A stretch of 64,000 bases of DNA. Source: Aulostomus chinensis (lineage: Eukaryota; Chordata; Actinopteri; Syngnathiformes; Aulostomidae). The notes below the pieces were generated by a model, which worked only from the letters and a program-made list of their open reading frames with translations, was not told where the DNA came from and searched no databases. Every line of letters starts with the position of its first letter. Position 1 is the stretch's first letter. The stretch spans positions 500,001 to 564,000 of the forward strand of contig JBBMOA010000018.1 of the NCBI GenBank assembly GCA_037954235.1, in the 5' to 3' direction. This document shows positions 1 to 10,217 of the stretch, piece after piece. A program made the position numbers and the translations under genes.

Positions 1-1593
1 GTCCTGCTGCCCTGCATGACGGGACACAACAAAGGTAGGGAGAGGATTTACAGCTGAGAAGCCTCCTGCTGCTGGAACACGCTGAAGCTTGCAGGAACAG
101 AATCCCCAGCGTCTGTGACTCACCTGTCAGAAAACAAACTCTCAACACAACATCACACCTGTGTGTCTCTGTGACTTGGACCTCGTCCTGGACTCCCAGT
201 GACAATTGTGGGAATTATAAAAAAAATCCCCTGGACGATTCCACAGATCTGAGGTGAGTGGGACTGGGACAGGACAACTCCACACAATCACGCTGATTTC
301 CACCTACCTTCAACCAGGTGGAGGGGCGGAGTCAGGGCTTGGGATAAACTATTCAACCATGGGTCAGATGAGTCATGGTGCTACCTGGTGGCAACAGGGA
401 GTAACGTGATCTCCTCCTGGTGGACCAGATCCTCTCAGATGCGGTCAGAACCTCCGTCAAGCTAGTGATGGGTCACGGAAGATCATCAGCCGTCTTCAAC
501 TGGGCTTCAGGATGTCAGGAAACCTTCAGTGGGATTCGTCTCCACACGATTGGTACTTTTGTTTTTTTGTGGCCAGTTCTTGCATTACACAACAGGTTGT
601 ATGGAGATGAGTGTTGTTTCTGCACCTGAACAAACAGTGTTGAGCCTGTTGGAGCCTCAAATGGCGTCGTCCAGCATCAGAGTGTCAAGGAGCGCGTGCA
701 GAGGGAGAGACGCTGCTGTATAAATAAGCCCATTTATCACTCGCCATCAGTCTATCAATAAAAATCCAGACGAACGCTCGTTACATCCTCTGAGGGACTC
801 TAAACAGCAGATGGCGCTCTGGTAACATAGGGGGAAGTTTAACAGTAAACATCACACCAACACTGTAACGATACAAAGCTGGTTGGAAACCAAAAGTTTC
901 CCTTTAACCGGATGATGACTGTGAGGTTGCATCACGGCGCGCCCCCTTGATGCTGTGGGTGCTACTCTGTTCACCCAGAGACGAGCTGAAGGGTCAAAAA
1001 CAGACCGGAGCTTTGAACAAGCAGGTCAAAGGGCAATGAGGAGAATCTTCATCTGGAAGTATGACGAGAACACAGTTCAGACTGGTGAAAGCTCAGTCGT
1101 CTCTAGCCGTGTTCTAGACATGACAAGTTTAACTCAGCGCTAATGAGAAGTCAAGTCAGGTCAGGTTCATTTGTGTGTCACCAAACCCCAACCAAAGTTC
1201 TGTCCTGACTCTGTCCAAGTAGAGCAGGTCCAGCACCTCCCTCCTTCAATGAACCTCCACCCAACAATTCTCCATCAGCAGCACATCCTGCAACAGCAGC
1301 CACCAGAACCTTCCTTTACCAGCAGGAAGGTGGAGCAGATCCAGGCTACATAGAACATAGCCCATCCCCCACCTGGATCCCCGCATGCAGGGGCACGCCA
1401 GGTACCCTCAAACTGTTCTCAAGTAGAAGTAGTTGGCCAAAAAACTACCTTCCTGGACCATGGTTCAAATGTGTGTGCGCTAATGTGCGGATGTACTTGT
1501 GCTGCTTTATTGACAAAGAGCTTGAATCAGAACGTGACTTCCCCGGATCCAGAGTCTCCTGATGTGAACAGAACCACAGCACTTAGCAATGCT
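1..1593. other. Intergenic stretch without a recognisable gene
   Basis: Short open frames here (for example 420-629 and 955-1143) show no family signature, no splice pattern and no codon bias. An AATAAA lies near 758 on the plus strand but no gene is seen upstream of it. Nothing else was recognised. Confidence 0.5.
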
Positions 1594-2870
1594 AAGCTAA
1601 CATTAGCCTATGAAGGAACTCCACCAGGGTCACATGACTTCAAGGTCACCACCACTAGGCTTCAGGGATCTTGTGTTTCCCCTGATGACCTTTAATGACC
1701 TCCATGACCTCTGCAGGCTCCTCTAGACTCTTGTTAGCAACCCAGGTTTTTAAGACTCCACCACTCCAACATCCACCAGTCTGGTGTTTACTGGTGGATC
1801 TGATGTAGAACTGAACCTCCTACATCCACCAGTCTGGTGTTTACTGGTGGATCTGATGTAGACCTGAACCTCCACCATCCACCAGTCTGGTGTTACTGGT
1901 GGATCTGATGTAGAACTGAACCAGTCTGGTGTTTACTGGTGGATCTGATGTAGAACTGAACCTCCACCATCCACCGGTCTGGTGTTACTGGTGGATCTGA
2001 TGTAGAACTGAACCTCCACCATCCACCAGTCTGGTGTTTACTGGTGGATCTGATGTAGAACTGAACCTCCACCATCCACCGGTCTGGTGTTTACTGGTGG
2101 ATCTGATGTAGAACTGAACCTCCACCATCCACCAGTCTGGTGTTTACTGGTGGATCTGATGTAGAACTGAACCTCCAACATCCACCAGTCTGGTGTTTAC
2201 TGGTGGATCTGATGTAGAACTGAACCTCCACCATCCACCAGTCTGGTGTTTACTGGTGGATCTGATGTAGACCTGAACCTCCACCATCCACCAGTCTGGT
2301 GTTTACTGGTGGATCTGATGTAGAACTGAACCTCCACCATCCACCAGTCTGGTGTTTACTGGTGGATCTGATGTAGAACTGAACCTCCAACATCCACCAG
2401 TCTGGTGTTTACTGGTGGATCTGATGTAGAACTGAACCTCCAACATCCACCAGTCTGGTGTTTACTGGTGGATCTGATGTAGAACTGAACCTCCAACATC
2501 CACCAGTCTGGTGTTTACTGGTGGATCTGATGTAGAACTGAACCTCCACCATCCACCGGTCTGGTGTTTACTGGTGGATCTGATGTAGAACTGAACCTCC
2601 ACCATCCACCAGTCTGGTGTTTACTGGTGGATCTGATGTAGAACTGAACCTCCACCATCCACCAGTCTGGTGTTTACTGGTGGATCTGACGTAGAACTGA
2701 ACCTCCACCATCCACTGGTCTGGTGTTTACTAGTGGATCTGATGTAGAACTGAACCTCCACCATCCACCGGTCTGGTGTTTACAGGTGGATCTGACGTAG
2801 AACTGAACCTGCTTATATCTTCAGCTCCTGAGAACCACACACCTGGTTTCAGGTCCCTCGACAGGAGACC
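1594..2870 (+). repeat. Dispersed element carrying a 53-bp minisatellite, copy 1
   Basis: A unique-looking left flank (1594-1765) is followed by about 20 tandem units of 53 bp (1766-2810) and a right flank starting at 2811. The left flank is nearly identical to 48274-48445, so flank and array moved or were copied together. Each unit contains TCCACCAG and CTGGTGGA as 8-base inverted arms 11 bases apart. Units vary mainly by A/G at the CCACC(A/G)GTCTGG site, by ccacc/ccaac, and by one-base deletions giving 52 bp. One unit near 1915 has lost part of its sequence. The array is not coding, because 53 is not a multiple of three and the frame rotates. Confidence 0.9.
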
Positions 2871-3240
2871 AGGGAATCAGGCAATGCAGGTTCTGGATCT
2901 TGACCCTATCAGATTGTGGGTGCATTTTTACATTAAATTTATTCAAACTGGTTTAAAGTCCTGTCTGCAGACTCCATCCTTTTAAAAATGGCTCAGATTT
3001 GTTGCACATCTGATTTTTTAAGCTGGTTTCAGTTCCGCACCCTTCAGTTCCATAATTTATGTCATTTTCAGATTTAACAAACTCTTTAATAATAATCAGC
3101 TACTGAAGCCACACTTGTGTGTGTGTCATATTGAAAAATGTCAGTTTGTTCATCAGTCCTTTTGTCTGTGACATTAACAGATAGCCAGAAAGCACACACT
3201 CCCCACCAGCTACAACCAATCAATAGAGCCTGCATGTGCG

Positions 3241-3309
<69 letters not shown>

Positions 3310-4352
3310 AGTAGATCATTAGTGTGTCAGTGTGTTCCCGTACTCCTGCCTTTGTTAGGGCCAATCTGGGTGTCAGACCGTGTGACTGAGGATGTTCAGC
3401 GTCTGCTAGTGTCGACTCAGGTTCAATCCCGCTGGTTGACAAGGCCTTCCACTCAGGTGGAAGCTGGGCGGAGCCAATCCAGCATCTTTGCTGTAATTCC
3501 CAATTCACAGCTGCAGCAGGCAAGCACATCAGAACACTCAGACAACCTCTAGTGGCCACTTGGAGCAAAAGAGGAAACAGTTAAACTGTAAGGTTGGACC
3601 TGGTGGCGACGTCACGCCAGAGTCGACCACAGTTAGCAAAACCCATTTCTGACGTCTCAGCCGTTTGCAGCTCCAGTTGGTGATACAACAAGTATCAGAT
3701 TATCAGTACGGCTGATTGGATGTGGCACAACTCAGACATGGGAGTACTAAAAATGATATTTTCAAAGTATTCAAACCACTGATGCACAGAACCATCAGGT
3801 GTGTGTGTGTGTGTGTGTGTGTGTACATGCGTGCGGGGGTTTACCTAACAGTGATGATATTTAAACATACATTTTAAGACACAACAAAGAAAAAACGAGA
3901 CCTGTTAAAACAATCAGACATTTAAAACACGGGAACATCAAAAAGTGCAATTCACCTCTTAGCGATTCACCTTTAATCTCGTGGCTCCAGAGAGATTTCA
4001 TGTCTGCGGCTCCCTGAGGGTTCTGACGTGACTGACCCGGATGTTCTCTGACGGCCAGATCAACACGTTCCTGGGACATTCTGAGGGTGTCCTCACTGAC
4101 ATGAAGGACATCTCTTGTCTCAACAACGCACCTCGATGACAGATGTCTCAGAAGCAGCAGTTACACCTGTAGACATCAACTGGTTTAAGCCATACCTGAG
4201 AACATTTTAATTCACCTACGTTTGTATGGACTGACCTCTGACCCCAAACGTCAAGTCTGAACCTTCACCTGATAATAAAATGATTAATAATTAACAGTTC
4301 TGTCCTCACAATGCCTGAACAGGTTTGTACAAACACAAGCACAGCCAGATGT

Positions 4353-4389
<37 letters not shown>

Positions 4390-4740
4390 TGCTGTGTACA
4401 TCTAGAAAACCTCGTGACCCTCTGATGACGTCTTGTGGTCAAAAGTCGTCACTGCAGGTTGTGACTGTTGCTCGTCGTGACCTCGCACGTGTTCTTACTG
4501 GACACTGATCCAACATTACTGATCTCGGTATTGATATCAAGAACTTCCCTGTTCCGAACTCAGCAAGGACCAGTCTGGACACACAAGGATCAGGACCAGT
4601 AACAAGCACCAGTCTGGACGCACTGATCTCAGCTTCACTGTAGTGGTTTTGCTATTTTATGTGAATATTGTAATGGAACAGGGCGATTTGTTTGTTATGT
4701 GTTTTTATGCCGTGACTCTATAATTGATAGAGTGAACATG
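2871..4740. other. Intergenic stretch with simple repeats
   Basis: I see no gene. The stretch holds a (CA)n tract at 3243-3307, a (GT)n tract at 3799-3824 and a (CA)n tract at 4354-4388. The open frame at 3242-3568 (minus) exists only because of the CA tract. Confidence 0.6.
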
Positions 4741-4746
4741 ACACAT

Positions 4747-4752
4747 TTTATT
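4747..4752 (-). terminator. Candidate polyadenylation signal of hoatz
   Basis: AATAAA on the minus strand, about 90 bases past the hoatz stop codon. It is correctly placed for a short 3' UTR. No poly(A) tract follows it in the genome. Confidence 0.5.
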
Positions 4753-4843
4753 ATTGTATAAGATTCCAGCTGCTGTTTTGTCATTGTTTTGCATTTGTTT
4801 GGCGTCTTTGCTTCCCAGCCAGTGCAGGTGGACCGGCCGCCGC

Positions 4844-5326
4844 TCAGCGCAGCTCCCGGACCAGCCTCCGCTCCTCCGTCTCGGACTCCGAGTTCCTTTC
4901 TGCCTTCAACTTTTGCTCTCTGGCCCGCAGCTTCGTCTTCGGTTGGAAGCCCACAGACAGCAGCTCCTTCAGGACCCGCTGCTCCCGCTGCTGCCTCAGC
5001 CGAGCCAGGACCTCCTTCCTCTGCTCGGCCATGGCCAGGTACCGCTTCCGCTCCTCCTGCCACTGCGAGCGGGCGGCGACGCTCGGCGGCCCCGGCACGG
5101 AGAGCTTGGAAACGGCTGCAGAGTTGCTGCTACCCTGAGGCCGAGACACCGGCAGTCTCTGGCGGATGTCTAACGATACTAGCCGGGACTCCTGCGGCGG
5201 CGGCAGCGACAAGGACTTCCACAGCAACCTGGCGTGAGACACGTCCTCGGGACAGGAGCCGGCAAACATCGTGAAGTGCTCCTCGAATTCCCGCTGCTTC
5301 GGTGGAGTCTCCGGCGTCGCCGACAT
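4844..5326 (-). CDS. hoatz: Cilia- and flagella-associated protein HOATZ, single exon
   Basis: Encodes about 160 residues. The order of features matches the HOATZ (C11orf88) family: an N-terminal MFAGSCPEDVSHARLLWKS segment, then PPPQESRLVS, QRLPVSRP, a charged helical region with EQRKEVLARLRQQREQRVLK, and an acidic/basic C-terminus. In mammals HOATZ is needed for motile cilia and sperm flagella. I chose the ATG at 5326, which places the FAGS motif near residue 20 as in the family; an in-frame ATG at 5362 would add 12 residues. Human HOATZ is multi-exonic and on another chromosome (from memory), whereas here the whole family-conserved length lies in one uninterrupted frame. That suggests a retrocopy or complete intron loss. 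The frame is intact, so I call it a gene and not a pseudogene. Confidence 0.8.
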   Translation of the reverse strand: MSATPETPPKQREFEEHFTMFAGSCPEDVSHARLLWKSLSLPPPQESRLVSLDIRQRLPVSRPQGSSNSAAVSKLSVPGPPSVAARSQWQEERKRYLAMAEQRKEVLARLRQQREQRVLKELLSVGFQPKTKLRAREQKLKAERNSESETEERRLVRELR

Positions 5327-5501
5327 GTCAGCTAACGGTACTTTATGACAAGAAAACCACACGAACAGCGTCGAAATTGACTTCGCTTAAGAATCACAAA
5401 TGAAGTGTGGAGTTGTTTGGTGTGGTTACCATGGAAACCGCAGCCGTTCAAGGGGCGAGAACTTCTGCGTGAGCTTTTCAAAATAAATGTACATCCGTCC
5501 G
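5327..5501 (-). promoter_or_regulatory. Inferred 5' region of hoatz
   Basis: About 175 bp between the hoatz start and the left target-site copy of the hAT-like element. It should contain the 5' UTR and core promoter, since no upstream splice acceptor is needed. I see no clear TATA box. Placement is inferred only from the gene start. Confidence 0.35.
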
Positions 5502-5509
5502 GGCAGGTA

Positions 5510-6253
5510 CAGAGTTGCCGACTCAGTGACTTCGTCGCTACATTTAGCGAGGTTTCAGACCCGACTAATTTTCAAAATAGCGACTAGCGACAAATCTAGA
5601 GACTTTTTGTGGTGTACTTGGAGACTGACGTTACAGCACGTATCACATTCTCTTCTCATCGAGCAGCGTTTGCTGCTGTGAGCCTCCCCCGTCCCACAGC
5701 ACTCCAAGGCGGCCCGGTCCTCGCGCGTCATAGCGGTCCCTCGCAGCTGCAGGCAGAGGAGACACGTGACCTCCGCATCCGGACTGCAAATGAGTCGCGC
5801 ATGCGCGAAGCCGGTGGTTGCTTGTCATTTTCATTTAGATTTAGATTGTACAAACTGTTTAAAATGTTAGTTAAAATGTAAAGGTTTAATGTGATTTGTT
5901 GTTTAAAACCAAACAAAACTTAGGGTTAGGACAACCAAAAAAAAAACAAACAAACTCAGTCACTTCAAAGCCAAATTGTCTTAATTGGGTCATTTTTGCC
6001 GGTCCCGAGCCCGGATAAAGGAGGGGGGTTGGTATTGTGACATTAAAAAGAAAGTTAAAGAAGAAAGTTAATTTGTACATCTAAACATATTTGGGGTGTT
6101 TTTACTCACTTTTCGTCTTTCCCACGACGTTGTTCCTCTGCCTTACAGCGTCCATTATAAGGTGGCAAGTTATGCAAATTGGGCATAATGACGTCATTTA
6201 GCGACTTTTAGGACAGTCTATATACTTTTCTTACTGAGGAGTTGGCAACACTG
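5510..6253. mobile_element. hAT-like non-autonomous DNA transposon (744 bp)
   Basis: The left end reads CAGAGTTGCCGACTC. The reverse complement of the right end reads CAGTGTTGCCAACTC, so the ends are near-perfect terminal inverted repeats. The element is flanked by a perfect 8-bp direct repeat, GGCAGGTA, at 5502-5509 and 6254-6261. CAG-type termini with 8-bp target duplications are characteristic of hAT transposons. No transposase frame is present inside. The interior holds a GC-rich part (about 5650-5810) and motifs such as TAGCGAC near both ends. Family assignment rests on termini and target site only. Confidence 0.8.
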
Positions 6254-6580
6254 GGCAGGTATGAAAGTTGACTCCAACCACAGCAGCCATGTCGTCTCCG
6301 GACAAACTCAGTTATTTAAAAGAGATTAAACAGAAGAAAGATTTTTTAAACTGATTATATTGTACACAACGTATTTCGAAGTGGTAAAAGACAGAATAGC
6401 TAGCTCGCTAGCGCAAGTGCTGGCTAACGTGGAGTTGACAAAGATACTAGTTAGTTAATTAACTAGCCAGAAGTTGGTTTACAAAAAAAGCTTGTGTGCC
6501 TGCTGAGGTGAAGGCCATGAACATGTACTTGTTGGGCAACAATAATATCTTTTCTAAAAGGAGTGAATGTAATTTTGGGA
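6254..6580. other. Short intergenic stretch, nothing recognised
   Basis: AT-rich sequence between the hAT-like element and the nested SINE-like repeats. No gene or repeat was recognised. Confidence 0.4.
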
Positions 6581-7095
6581 GGCGGCCCGGTGGAGCAGTG
6601 GTCCTCCCTGTGGCCCTCCTGCAAGATGGTTGTGGGTGGAGCCTATCCCAGCGTCTACGGGCGAGAGGCGGGGTTCACCCTGGACAGGTCGCCAGTCCAT
6701 CGCAGGGCCAACACACAGAGACGAACAACCATTCACACTCACATTCACACCTACGGTCAATTTAGAGAATCAATCAGCCTCGTCCCCTCTTGATGTCTTT
6801 GGACGGTGGGAGGAAGCTGGAGTACCAGAGAGAACCCAGCAGGAACAGGGAGAACGTGCAAACTCCACACAGAAAGATCCCGCGCCCGAGCCGGGACTCG
6901 AACCCGGAACCGGGGGACCAGGTTAATCCAGACTCTAAATTGACCGTAGGCGTGGCTGGGAGAGCCAATGGTTGTCTGTCTCTATGTGTTGGCCCTGCCA
7001 TGGACTGGTGACCTGTCCAGGGGGAAGGCTGCTTGGATAGGCTCCACCCCCACCACCCTCAACAGGAGAAGAGGGAGAAGATGGAGGGATGGAAG
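6581..7095. mobile_element. Nested SINE-like repeats (tRNA-like head, GGATGG-type tail)
   Basis: Three segments of one family lie end to end. 6581-6634 is a forward head (GGCGGCCCGGTGGAGCAGTG). 6635-6925 is a reverse-oriented near-complete copy whose head, read on the minus strand, contains a good RNA polymerase III box B (GGTTCGAGTCC). About 6926-7095 is a forward tail copy ending in GGAGGGATGG. The same family occurs at 27537, 47003 and 52215. The short open frames here are by-products. The family resembles the abundant teleost tRNA-derived SINEs; its exact name is not decidable by eye. Confidence 0.75.
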
Positions 7096-7403
7096 TTATG
7101 TCAACAAACAGATGTGTGGATTTCCCACACCTGTCCCACATGTCAAAGACTCCCATGGCGTTCTGACAGTGACTAGCTGAGCATTGCCAAGTTTACTGTA
7201 ATTAGAGGAGAACTAGTTCTTCTGACTGTCTTCTCAGGCAGAATCCTGATACCCTGTCAGACCCCCTGACCCCCCCACCCCTCCGTAATTTGAAATTCTT
7301 CTTCTGCTTGCACTGATTGGCCACATGGCCTGGGTGGAACTCCTTCCAGCTTTACCCTGCTCCACCCCCAGGTGTCATGAGCTGCTTTAAAAGTTTCTAG
7401 AAG
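7096..7403 (+). promoter_or_regulatory. Inferred proximal promoter of myh11
   Basis: Upstream of the putative first exon there is an inverted CCAAT (GATTGG, about 7315), two E-box hexamers (CACATG about 7322, CAGGTG about 7371), C-rich CACCC-like runs near 7271-7283 and a TATA-like CTTTAAAAG at 7385-7393. A TATA-like box about 30 bases before 7415-7425 would set the start site. CCGTAATTTG near 7284 is only a degenerate CArG. Promoter status is inferred from position. Confidence 0.45.
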
Positions 7404-7503
7404 GACGGACTCGTCATCATCATCATCAGTGGATCCACCTGCTGTGTTTGTCTGGTTGATCTGAGTTCATCCTTCATCCCGCGCGCAGCAGCCAGACTCT
7501 GCA
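7404..7503 (+). other. Putative non-coding first exon of myh11
   Basis: A strong donor (CTCTGCA then GTGAGTAT) follows about 100 bases after a TATA-like box, and no long frame crosses it. Vertebrate MYH9/10/11 genes begin with a short non-coding exon followed by a long first intron, which fits. The 5' boundary is uncertain. Confidence 0.45.
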
Positions 7504-7925
7504 GTGAGTATCTAAACTTCTCTTTAACACTTAAAATCAGGGAATTTACAGGCTCCTCCTGCTGATGTGCACCAGCCAAAAAACTCTTCAAAATAAATAC
7601 AAAGGCTGTTAATATTATTAAAACTTTAACTTCTTTTTAAAAAGTCGCCTTTAAAAGCTGAAACTTATGTCACTTCTCTAACAGTCTAGTTTGGGTTATT
7701 AAAGGACATTTTCAGTCTTCAATCAGAATTTGCTGCATTCTTCAGAATCTGACAGGCACATGGAATGTGGATTGTTGACACGGAGCTGTAGTTGTACACG
7801 TCTGTGTGAACATGGCTGAAGTTCATGTGTTCATGGGAGATGCTCTGCAGCCACGCGTGGATGCACCTTGTGACATGTCACCATTTTGGTGTAAACGGTA
7901 AGCTTGGCTGGACAGAGAAGTTGCA

Positions 7926-7935
7926 CCTTATAAGG
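7926..7935 (+). promoter_or_regulatory. Perfect CArG box (SRF site) in inferred myh11 intron 1
   Basis: CCTTATAAGG matches CC(A/T)6GG exactly and is palindromic. It is about 420 bases past the putative exon 1 donor. Smooth-muscle myosin heavy chain genes of mammals are known to need CArG elements, including one in the first intron, for smooth-muscle expression. A one-mismatch relative, CCTTTAAAAG, lies near 7648. Confidence 0.6.
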
Positions 7936-9064
7936 TAGCGGGGCTGCTGAGTCCCTAGCATCCCTCTTTGGGCTACCAAGCTACCAGGAGCAAAGGGTTA
8001 GCCAAACATGGGCATTCCAGCATGGCAGCTCACTTGTCTGATTATCGGGGTTATCTGTGTGCTGCTTTTCATCCTTTATTTCCTGCTCTTCATCGGGAGG
8101 TGGAAGCCGCCAGCGCTGCCCTGTGATGGGGAGACAGGGATAAGAGAGTAAGTAGCTCCATGTGGGGAAGTTCACTACAACTCACCTGAGGGACGTTCAG
8201 ACGCAGTAACGGCAGCAGGTTGAGGCCGAAGCAGGGGACACTGGAGCTGGTGCAGCAGTCCCACCGGCGCTCGCTCGCCTTCGCCACGTCTCTGTGAGAG
8301 GACGAGGCGTCTACGTGGAACTGTTGCCTCTGAACCTTTTTACACAGGCGTGTGACATACAGCCGAACTGGGCTGATGTGATACCAAGTAAATGCAGAGT
8401 CAGTATCCTGGTGATGCTTTGAAAATTGTCTTATCTGAAAGATTTATCTCATTTTGCTCTCAAGTTACTGATTTAATAACCTGTGTTTGAATGCAGCGTC
8501 AGGCAAACCACGAACATGTTTGTTGTTTGAGTTCACGCGTGATGACAGAACTCGCTTACGCAAAGATGCGAAGACTTCAGTGAAATGGGACCAACGGAGA
8601 ACCGGTCCCACCAGAGGAGATACAGTATGGCAGTATGAGGTTGGGGATTTATCGGCCTGTCCCTCTGCTTGGAAGTGGCGGCCAGTGGCTCTAAAAAGTG
8701 CAGGTCCAGAGAGTCCCAGGGGTCGTTGAGGGTCTACTGGGGTCAACCTTCAGGCAGTCTACCGGTTGATGAACTCAGCATCACTGCTCAGTGGAGCCGG
8801 GCCGAGCACCGTGAGGAGGGGCAGAGGTGGACGCTACCTGCTCCACGTGTCAATCACCTGCCAGCTGGGGACACTGAGTTGTAGAGGCGGAGCGATGAGC
8901 AGAATTTGTGACATCACCTATAATTTAGTGGAGGTGTAACTGGCCTTCGTGGAGATGTAGGAGACACCATGAGTCCTGCCATGAGACTGGTAGAAGGAAT
9001 AATTGTTGATTGAGGAATGTTTAATGAGGGAGGAGAGGAGGAGGAGTGAGAGGGGAGTTCCTGT

Positions 9065-9515
9065 GGGGGAGCACACACACACACACACACACACACACTA
9101 ATATACACACACTAACAAACACACACACACACATACTAATATACACATACTAATATACACACATCCACACACTAATACACACACACACTCAAGCACACAC
9201 ACATCCACACTAATATACACACACTAAAATATACACAGACTAATATACACACATCCACACACTAATACACACACACTCAAGCACACACACATCCACATTA
9301 ATATACACACACTAAAATATACACAGACTAATATACACACATCCACACACTAATACACACACACTCAAGCACACACACATCCACACACTAATACACACAC
9401 ACTCAAGCACACACACATCCACACACTAATACACACACACTCAAGCACACACACATCCACACACTAATACACACACACTCAAGCACACACACATCCACAC
9501 ACTAATACACACACA
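9065..9515. repeat. CA-rich minisatellite with nested periods
   Basis: Pure (CA)n at the left grades into units containing ACTCAAG, TCCACAC and ACTAATA. The ACTCAAG word recurs at about 9187, 9275 and 9363 (88-bp steps), then at 9363, 9401, 9439 and 9477 (38-bp steps). It lies in the inferred myh11 intron 1. Confidence 0.8.
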
Positions 9516-10082
9516 CGCGCGGGGACCCCACTCTGATCTCGCGACGCGTCAACACCACGCCGTGTTCGGAGACTGTTAGACTGCACAAATAAGGACAACG
9601 TTCCCTCTCTCTTGTGATCCTGGGTCTTTGAAGCTGATGTGGTGATTTTCTTCCCTTGAATGAACATTTAAAGTTACAAAAATATTTATGATTTTATTTA
9701 ATTCTTAAAAAATTATTAAAGGAGCTCAACTTTGCTGTTAAGGCTCCTCCCATTCAGACAGACCAATCACATCTCTGCATGCCATGATGGGCGGGTTTGA
9801 GTCAATGACGTCACGACTGTGCTAGGTCACATGTATGAAACTTTTACTGATGCCGCTCGGACTTTGTTACTGATAAAGGCTAACTCAGCTAGCATGCTAA
9901 CCAGCTAGCTCGCCAGGCTCATCATGCCACTTTGTAGCTTTGTGTGTGGCAGTGAGTCACTGCAGCGTAGGACATGAGAACTCCTTCATGGATCCGCGTC
10001 GTGCTGCAGACAGCATCGCCTGACAAGAGCCTCATGTTTGATATCTGCCCTCTGTGATGTCACCAGGCTTGTGTTCACTCAG

Positions 10083-10217
10083 AGGTCAGAGGTCAACTCG
10101 AATCCCATCCACCCCGTTGCCAGTGACCATCTAGACGTCATCGCCGCTGTCTCTGAATCTATCGCCTCCTTTGGGGAACTTGTGACTGATCCAACCACTA
10201 ACGACGATATTTCCAAC
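10083..10217 (+). other. Probable 5' UTR part of the first myh11 coding exon
   Basis: The likely acceptor is CACTCAG at 10076-10082, followed by sequence that stays open in frame with the myosin ATG at 10218. An upstream in-frame ATG at 10038 would add an unrelated N-terminus and lies before this acceptor, so I treat it as untranslated or intronic. Confidence 0.4.

Noticed and set aside
1766..2810. Regular spacing suggested a CRISPR-like array
   Set aside because: Units are contiguous with no unique spacers, the genome is vertebrate, and the repeats are typical minisatellites.
4754..5274. Plus-strand frames opposite hoatz (139 and 161 codons)
   Set aside because: Shadow frames of the GC-rich hoatz coding sequence; low-complexity Ala/Pro/Leu content.
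10038..10217. Upstream in-frame ATG extending the myosin by 60 residues
   Set aside because: The extension has no similarity to myosin N-termini, crosses a likely acceptor at 10082, and the ATG at 10218 has a better context.
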